A DNA stretch of 9,131 nt from Desulfobacteraceae bacterium (GTDB lineage: Bacteria; Desulfobacterota; Syntrophobacteria; BM002): contig PPDG01000479.1 in assembly GCA_002899795.1 (NCBI GenBank), forward strand, positions 1 to 9,131, written 5' to 3'. Position numbers and translations under genes: made by a program. A model generated the notes under the pieces. It was not told where the DNA came from. It did not search any database and worked only from the letters and a program-made list of their open reading frames with translations. Below, one piece after another: positions 6,116 through 9,131 of the stretch (its first letter is position 1; every line of letters begins with the position of its first letter).

Positions 6116-6209
6116 GGTTGCACAGCTGCGGTGTGGTTGTCCCCCCAATCGAGAGTTCCCACTTCATTCAACTGGAAAGCCGGTTCCAGGCATCCAGGGC
6201 AGCAACCTT
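6114..6209. repeat. 8-bp inverted repeat enclosing an inner hairpin
   Basis: AAGGTTGC (6114-6121) and GCAACCTT (6202-6209) are perfect inverted repeats 80 bases apart. Inside them CTGGAA (6172-6177) and TTCCAG (6184-6189) form a second perfect stem around a 6-base loop. Together they could fold as a branched RNA on either strand. I cannot fit it to a tRNA, because no T-arm sequence is present, or to a riboswitch I know. It lies between the CNNM/CorC gene and the 61-codon gene. Confidence 0.35.
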
Positions 6210-6335
6210 AGTGTGGAAAAAACATACTGATATGAAAGGACTGCTGCCCGGGTTACCACCCTTTTCTCCCGTACTCTTGGTCTGTGCTTTGCCTGTAAAC
6301 TAAATCACCATATGGACTCTATCCCTTCAGACGTT

Positions 6336-7748
6336 TCACGGACTTTCCGAGGTTTTCCGCGTCACCTTCGACTCCCCGGGTTCCGTATCTTTTTCGAGGA
6401 TCGGTCCCTCGAGGCTGACCAGGGTTATTCGATGACCGTCCATGCGCTCCACAGCGATTTTACATTTGGGAAGCTCTATAGAGTCTCCGAGTTCCGGCAC
6501 CCGACCGAGGTGGTGGTAAATAAACCCTGCCAACGTATTGTACTCCCCCTCCGGGAAGGAGCACTCCATCATCTTCTCCAGATCGTCCAAGCGGATGCTG
6601 GGGTCGATCAGGGTCTTTCCATCCTTTCCCTTTGTCTTTATGAATGCGGGGATTGGCGAGAATTCGTCCTCATACTCTCCCACGATCTCCTCCAGGATGT
6701 CCTCCAGGGTGACGATGCCGGCGGTTCCCCCAAATTCGTCTATGACTATCGCCATTTGCTGCCGCGTTGTTTTAAACTCGGTGAGCAGGGTACTGAGTGG
6801 CTTGGACTCAGGGACCAGATAAGGAGGCAGCATAATCTCTCTGATCGACCTTTCGATCTCTTCCGACCCCCCCTCAGGGTTGAAGCTGTTGAGCAGTTCC
6901 TTGATGGTGAGCATGCCGACGATATTGTCCATATTGGAGTCGTATACCGGATAACGATGGTGTCTTTCTTGGCGGAAAATCTTAAGGAATGCCCGAATGG
7001 TCATGTCCTTGCTCAGTCCGACGACCTTAGTGCGCGGAACCATAACTTCTCGCACCGTGTGTTCATCGAGATCGAAGACGCCCTGAATCATCGCTGTTTC
7101 CGCCGCGTCGAGGATGCCTTCTGATCCACTCGCCGCCAGAATTGAGCGCAGCTCCTCTTCCGAGATTGACAGGTGTCCCCCTTTGGGACCCACTAGATCT
7201 CGTTGTCCAAACAGTCTCAACAGAGCGTTGGAAGCATGGTTGAACAGCCAGATACATGGGTAGAGCAACCGGTAGAGCAGGTTGATAGTTCGCGCCACAG
7301 CGAGGCTGCTCCGCACCGGCCTGTGGAAAGCATAGACTTTTGGGGCCAGCTCGCCACCGACAACGTGAAGCGAGGAGATGAAGAGAAAAGCAACAATGTG
7401 GGCAGTGGTTAGGGCGACGGGGTGGGCCTTGGTGGGAGGTACTAATAGGGAAAGATGTCCGACAATGAACGCTATAGATGGATTTATTATCGCGCTTACT
7501 GTGGAGATCCCAATCGCCCCTAGGGCCAACGACATCAGAGTGATACCAATCTGGGTTACCGAGTAGAAGCGCTCCGGTTCGGCGTGCAGAACCTGCACGA
7601 CGTTTGCCGTCTTGTTTCCTTGCTCAACGAGGTGACGAATACGACTGCGCCGCGCCGAAGTGAGGGCGATTTCAGAGCCCACAAAAAAGGCGTTTCCTGT
7701 GATGAGCAGGACTATGCCAACTAACTTTGAGAGAATAAGTGGATCCAT
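6336..7748 (-). CDS. CNNM/CorC-type (hemolysin C-like) membrane protein with CBS domains
   Basis: This encodes 470 residues with the full three-part architecture of the family. An N-terminal DUF21 (CNNM transmembrane) domain spans about residues 5-185, with NAFFVGSEIALTSARRSRIR at 19-38 and the GELAPK motif at 132-137. A CBS pair (Bateman module) spans about 233-360, with REVMVPRT, HRYPVYD and the signature DEFGGTAGIVTLEDILEEIV. A C-terminal CorC_HlyC domain lies at about 378-448, with YNTLAGFIYHHLGRVPELGD. Family members (CNNM, CorB/CorC, MpfA) take part in Mg2+ export or Mg2+/Co2+ resistance, with ATP-Mg binding by the CBS pair. The old hemolysin name is not functional evidence. The ATG has GGGAG six bases upstream. 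It may share control with the plus-strand corA, but no shared site is seen. Confidence 0.95.
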   Translation of the reverse strand: MDPLILSKLVGIVLLITGNAFFVGSEIALTSARRSRIRHLVEQGNKTANVVQVLHAEPERFYSVTQIGITLMSLALGAIGISTVSAIINPSIAFIVGHLSLLVPPTKAHPVALTTAHIVAFLFISSLHVVGGELAPKVYAFHRPVRSSLAVARTINLLYRLLYPCIWLFNHASNALLRLFGQRDLVGPKGGHLSISEEELRSILAASGSEGILDAAETAMIQGVFDLDEHTVREVMVPRTKVVGLSKDMTIRAFLKIFRQERHHRYPVYDSNMDNIVGMLTIKELLNSFNPEGGSEEIERSIREIMLPPYLVPESKPLSTLLTEFKTTRQQMAIVIDEFGGTAGIVTLEDILEEIVGEYEDEFSPIPAFIKTKGKDGKTLIDPSIRLDDLEKMMECSFPEGEYNTLAGFIYHHLGRVPELGDSIELPKCKIAVERMDGHRITLVSLEGPILEKDTEPGESKVTRKTSESP

Positions 7749-7900
7749 TTAGATCTCCCAGGTAAAGGATAGACCTTCGAGCTTTCCCCGAATGGTTAAC
7801 AATCAATAAAGATGTTTCAGAGCAATCCGTGGCCAGGAAAATCCGGTGACTTTCAGAGGGATTATCTGCCAGCAGAAGATTAACATGAAATAAAAATCCA

Positions 7901-7910
7901 CACAATTGTG
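7901..7910. promoter_or_regulatory. Palindrome CACAATTGTG in the divergent spacer
   Basis: This perfect 10-base palindrome lies in the gap between the CNNM/CorC gene and the 51-codon plus-strand gene, immediately before the ribosome binding site of the latter. It could be an operator half-site pair, but a single 10-base palindrome is weak evidence. Confidence 0.25.
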
Positions 7911-7928
7911 CGAAGAGAAGGCACGGTC

Positions 7929-8084
7929 ATGAAATTGCAACGTTCCATCACTAAAAATGCTGAGATGCTTTGGAAGGTTTCCGGACGGACGCTAACCAAC
8001 CAAGAAACGGAATTGCTTCTTGGCTTAAGCCTGTTAACTTCAAAAGAGTTTACCTGTCTTATGTACATACGCGAATCACTTTGA
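7929..8084 (+). CDS. Probable small protein of unknown function (51 residues)
   Basis: The frame starts MKLQRSITKNAEMLWKVSGR and ends EFTCLMYIRESL before TGA at 8082-8084. It is preceded by GAGAAGG (7915-7921), seven bases from the ATG. The product is basic at the N-terminus and leucine-rich in the middle (ETELLLGLSLLTSKEF), with no signal peptide or membrane helix, so it is probably cytoplasmic and largely helical. It is divergent from the CNNM/CorC gene. A 95-codon frame is open on the opposite strand but lacks a ribosome binding site and reads unlike a protein. I do not recognise a family. The good initiation site and balanced amino-acid composition favour a real gene, but its short length leaves doubt. 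Confidence 0.45.
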   Translation: MKLQRSITKNAEMLWKVSGRTLTNQETELLLGLSLLTSKEFTCLMYIRESL

Positions 8085-8147
8085 GACAACCCCCTTGACA
8101 CCTCCAGACATAAGGGTTCCAAGATTAGTGAAAATACAGTGGACCTA

Positions 8148-8159
8148 CCCTGTACAGGG
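8148..8159. repeat. Perfect 12-base palindrome CCCTGTACAGGG
   Basis: The palindrome sits in an otherwise gene-free region. Its flanks (TA on the left, GGTA on the right) extend the symmetry imperfectly with one base missing. It could be an operator or part of a transcript-end structure. No promoter is convincingly adjacent. Confidence 0.4.
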
Positions 8160-8180
8160 GTATTCACCTGAACGGGTAAT

Positions 8181-8213
8181 GTTTTGAGACAAGCGCACTT
8201 TGCATCTCAAAAC
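8181..8213 (+). terminator. Candidate rho-independent terminator on the plus strand
   Basis: GTTTTGAGA (8181-8189) and TCTCAAAAC (8205-8213) form a perfect 9-bp stem around a 15-base loop, in which CAA and TTG can pair further. It is followed by TTTACTTTTT. It lies 97 bases after the stop of the 51-codon gene and would end that transcript. The stem is AT-rich and the loop large, so it is not a classic strong terminator. Confidence 0.4.
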
Positions 8214-8415
8214 TTTACTTTTTGGTAAAAAATTCTGTTCGTAGTTCTTGCAAAGACGATATTCGCCACAACTGTCACTAACATGATCGCAATAAAACAC
8301 GTAGGAACCTATGGGAGCACCAAGACCGTTAGAGGATAAAAACTAGATACACTGCTCCTGCTGGGTGAAAAAAGGCAGTCATATGGTCCCAAACGAGATC
8401 TTGAAAACAGTCCTA

Positions 8416-9003
8416 TTATGAATTTTGCGATGACTGAGAAGAAGTTGTACGTTTCCTGCGCCGGTAGAAGTGTGAGATCCAGACTAATATTCCTATTATA
8501 GCAATGGCGAGCAAGGCTTCAACTTCGTAGCGTTTGACCTCTCCGATCACCACCTCCAGAGCCGAGCCGAACAGATAGCCACCCGTGCCCACCACGACCG
8601 CCCAGACCAATGCTCCAATGGCGTTGAGAGGGATGAACTGACGCGCTGGCACGGAGCTCATGCCAATCACGAAAGGAGATACCGTACGCAGTCCATACAA
8701 GAAACGAAAAATCAAAATGAAGGGCGTCCGGAAGCGTTCAAGCAGCCTATTGGCTTGGTCAGCCCGGGCCTTCCATGCGGGGCGCCTGGCCAGAACCGCC
8801 TGACTATGTCTGAGGCCCAGAAAGAAAAAGAGCTGGTCGCCGCAAAGGCTGCCAATGAAGGCGGCAAGGATAACCCCTGGCAGCGCCAGATAACCCCGAT
8901 GGGCTGCGAAGCCTCCCAACACTAGAATGGTCTCGCCCTCGAGGAATGTACCAAGCAACACGGCCACATAACCATAGGTGTCAACAATAGATTCCAGTGT
9001 CAT
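8416..9003 (-). CDS. DedA-family inner-membrane protein
   Basis: From ATG 9003 this encodes 195 residues, the usual length for the family. DedA (SNARE-associated, VTT) proteins are polytopic membrane proteins linked to lipid-carrier or phospholipid flipping and to proton-motive-force homeostasis. Visible hallmarks are FLEGE near the N-terminus (E22, E24), GSLCGDQLFFFLG with the conserved G55-D56, and the re-entrant motif RFLYGLRTVSPFVIGM with R100, R106, P110 and G114. The C-terminus ends in a basic and serine-rich cytoplasmic tail (YRRRKRTTSSQSSQNS). The frame stays open upstream to a GTG at 9075, adding 24 residues that look unlike a DedA N-terminus and lack a ribosome binding site. GAGGAG at 9015-9020 serves ATG 9003, although its 11-base spacing is long. 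It is probably co-transcribed with the partial gene upstream, 72 bases away. Confidence 0.9.
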   Translation of the reverse strand: MTLESIVDTYGYVAVLLGTFLEGETILVLGGFAAHRGYLALPGVILAAFIGSLCGDQLFFFLGLRHSQAVLARRPAWKARADQANRLLERFRTPFILIFRFLYGLRTVSPFVIGMSSVPARQFIPLNAIGALVWAVVVGTGGYLFGSALEVVIGEVKRYEVEALLAIAIIGILVWISHFYRRRKRTTSSQSSQNS

Positions 9004-9075
9004 TGGAGGTAACGCTCCTCGCACTTGAGGTGTCACTGTTGATCTCGACGGGGCTCCGAATCTCCCGTGGATCAC

Positions 9076-9131
9076 TTATGCCGAGGCAGAACTTTTTTCT
9101 ATAAGATCCTTCAGCTCATCTCCCAGGATAG
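9076..9131 (-). CDS. C-terminal end of a gene running off the window
   Basis: The minus-strand frame from the window edge reads ILGDELKDLIEKSSASA and then TAA at 9078-9076. The charged, helical character is protein-like and its position and orientation upstream of the DedA gene fit a co-transcribed neighbour. Seventeen codons are too few to name a family. Confidence 0.4.
   Translation of the reverse strand, partial: ILGDELKDLIEKSSASA

Larger units (their letters stand above)
8085..8415. other. Gene-free AT-rich region between the 51-codon gene and the DedA gene
   Basis: No gene longer than about 20 codons with an initiation site is seen on either strand. It contains a TTGACA at 8095-8100 without a matching -10, the palindrome CCCTGTACAGGG at 8148-8159, a hairpin with a T-rich tail at 8181-8213, and a second copy of TTTGAGACAA. 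It receives the 3' ends of both flanking transcripts, so termination signals are expected. Confidence 0.5.

Noticed and set aside
5875..6171. Longer 98-residue version of the small membrane protein
   Set aside because: The extra N-terminal residues lack a ribosome binding site and overlap the promoter-like sequence; GGGAGGG clearly serves ATG 6060.
6114..6209. tRNA or tRNA-like gene suggested by the closing 8-bp stem
   Set aside because: No T-arm GGTTCRA sequence, anticodon arm or CCA-compatible end can be fitted.
6312..7124. 270-codon plus-strand frame over the CNNM/CorC gene
   Set aside because: It is the antisense of a gene with clear DUF21, CBS and CorC_HlyC domains and shows no recognisable protein pattern.
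7820..7845. Sigma-54-like promoter on the minus strand upstream of the CNNM/CorC gene (CTGGCCACGGATTGCT)
   Set aside because: The GG and GC elements are separated by nine bases rather than the required ten, and sigma-54 promoters do not tolerate a one-base deletion.
8095..8123. TTGACA at 8095-8100 as a promoter -35 element
   Set aside because: No acceptable -10 element lies 16-18 bases downstream, and no gene follows on the plus strand.
7880..8167. 95-codon minus-strand frame opposite the 51-codon gene
   Set aside because: It begins with GTG without a ribosome binding site and its translation has no domain-like pattern; the plus-strand frame has better initiation signals.

Overview
The window looks like an envelope- and ion-stress locus from a bacterial chromosome, most likely a Desulfobacterota (deltaproteobacterial) or similar Gram-negative anaerobe or microaerophile. 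This taxonomic guess is inference. It rests on a Thermotoga-type CorA, a tandem-domain universal stress protein, a MscS channel, a periplasmic mono-haem cytochrome c, a DUF5661 protein, an M48 lipoprotein protease and a DedA protein, most with strong Shine-Dalgarno sites. No rRNA, tRNA, CRISPR array, phage module or intact transposase was found.

Layout. Bases 1-456 hold no convincing gene; the GC-rich left end looks like the outer edge of a mobile or repeated element. Bases 457-5688 carry a plus-strand series: corA, a double-domain uspA, a decayed fragment of one MscS-type channel, an intact MscS-type channel of a different subfamily, a small cytochrome c, a DUF5661 protein and an M48 metalloprotease lipoprotein. 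Genes from the intact mscS to the protease are close together and probably form one transcript. Bases 5689-7748 carry two minus-strand genes, a 61-residue membrane protein and a CNNM/CorC-type protein (DUF21, two CBS domains, CorC_HlyC domain). Bases 7749-8415 are mostly non-coding and contain a likely 51-codon plus-strand gene with a good ribosome binding site, two palindromes and a hairpin followed by a T-rich stretch. The right end holds a minus-strand DedA gene and the last 17 codons of another minus-strand gene that runs off the window.

How the genes fit together: CorA and the CNNM/CorC-type protein point to Mg2+ or other divalent-cation handling, MscS to osmotic release, UspA to stress signalling with ATP binding, the M48 lipoprotein to outer-membrane protein quality control, and DedA to membrane lipid and proton-motive-force homeostasis. 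The cytochrome c and DUF5661 proteins are less easily placed.

The best items for follow-up are the broken MscS remnant, whose homologous frame continues past a TAG codon and begins exactly at the uspA stop, and two small genes of 61 and 51 codons. I did not find a clear new multi-gene system.
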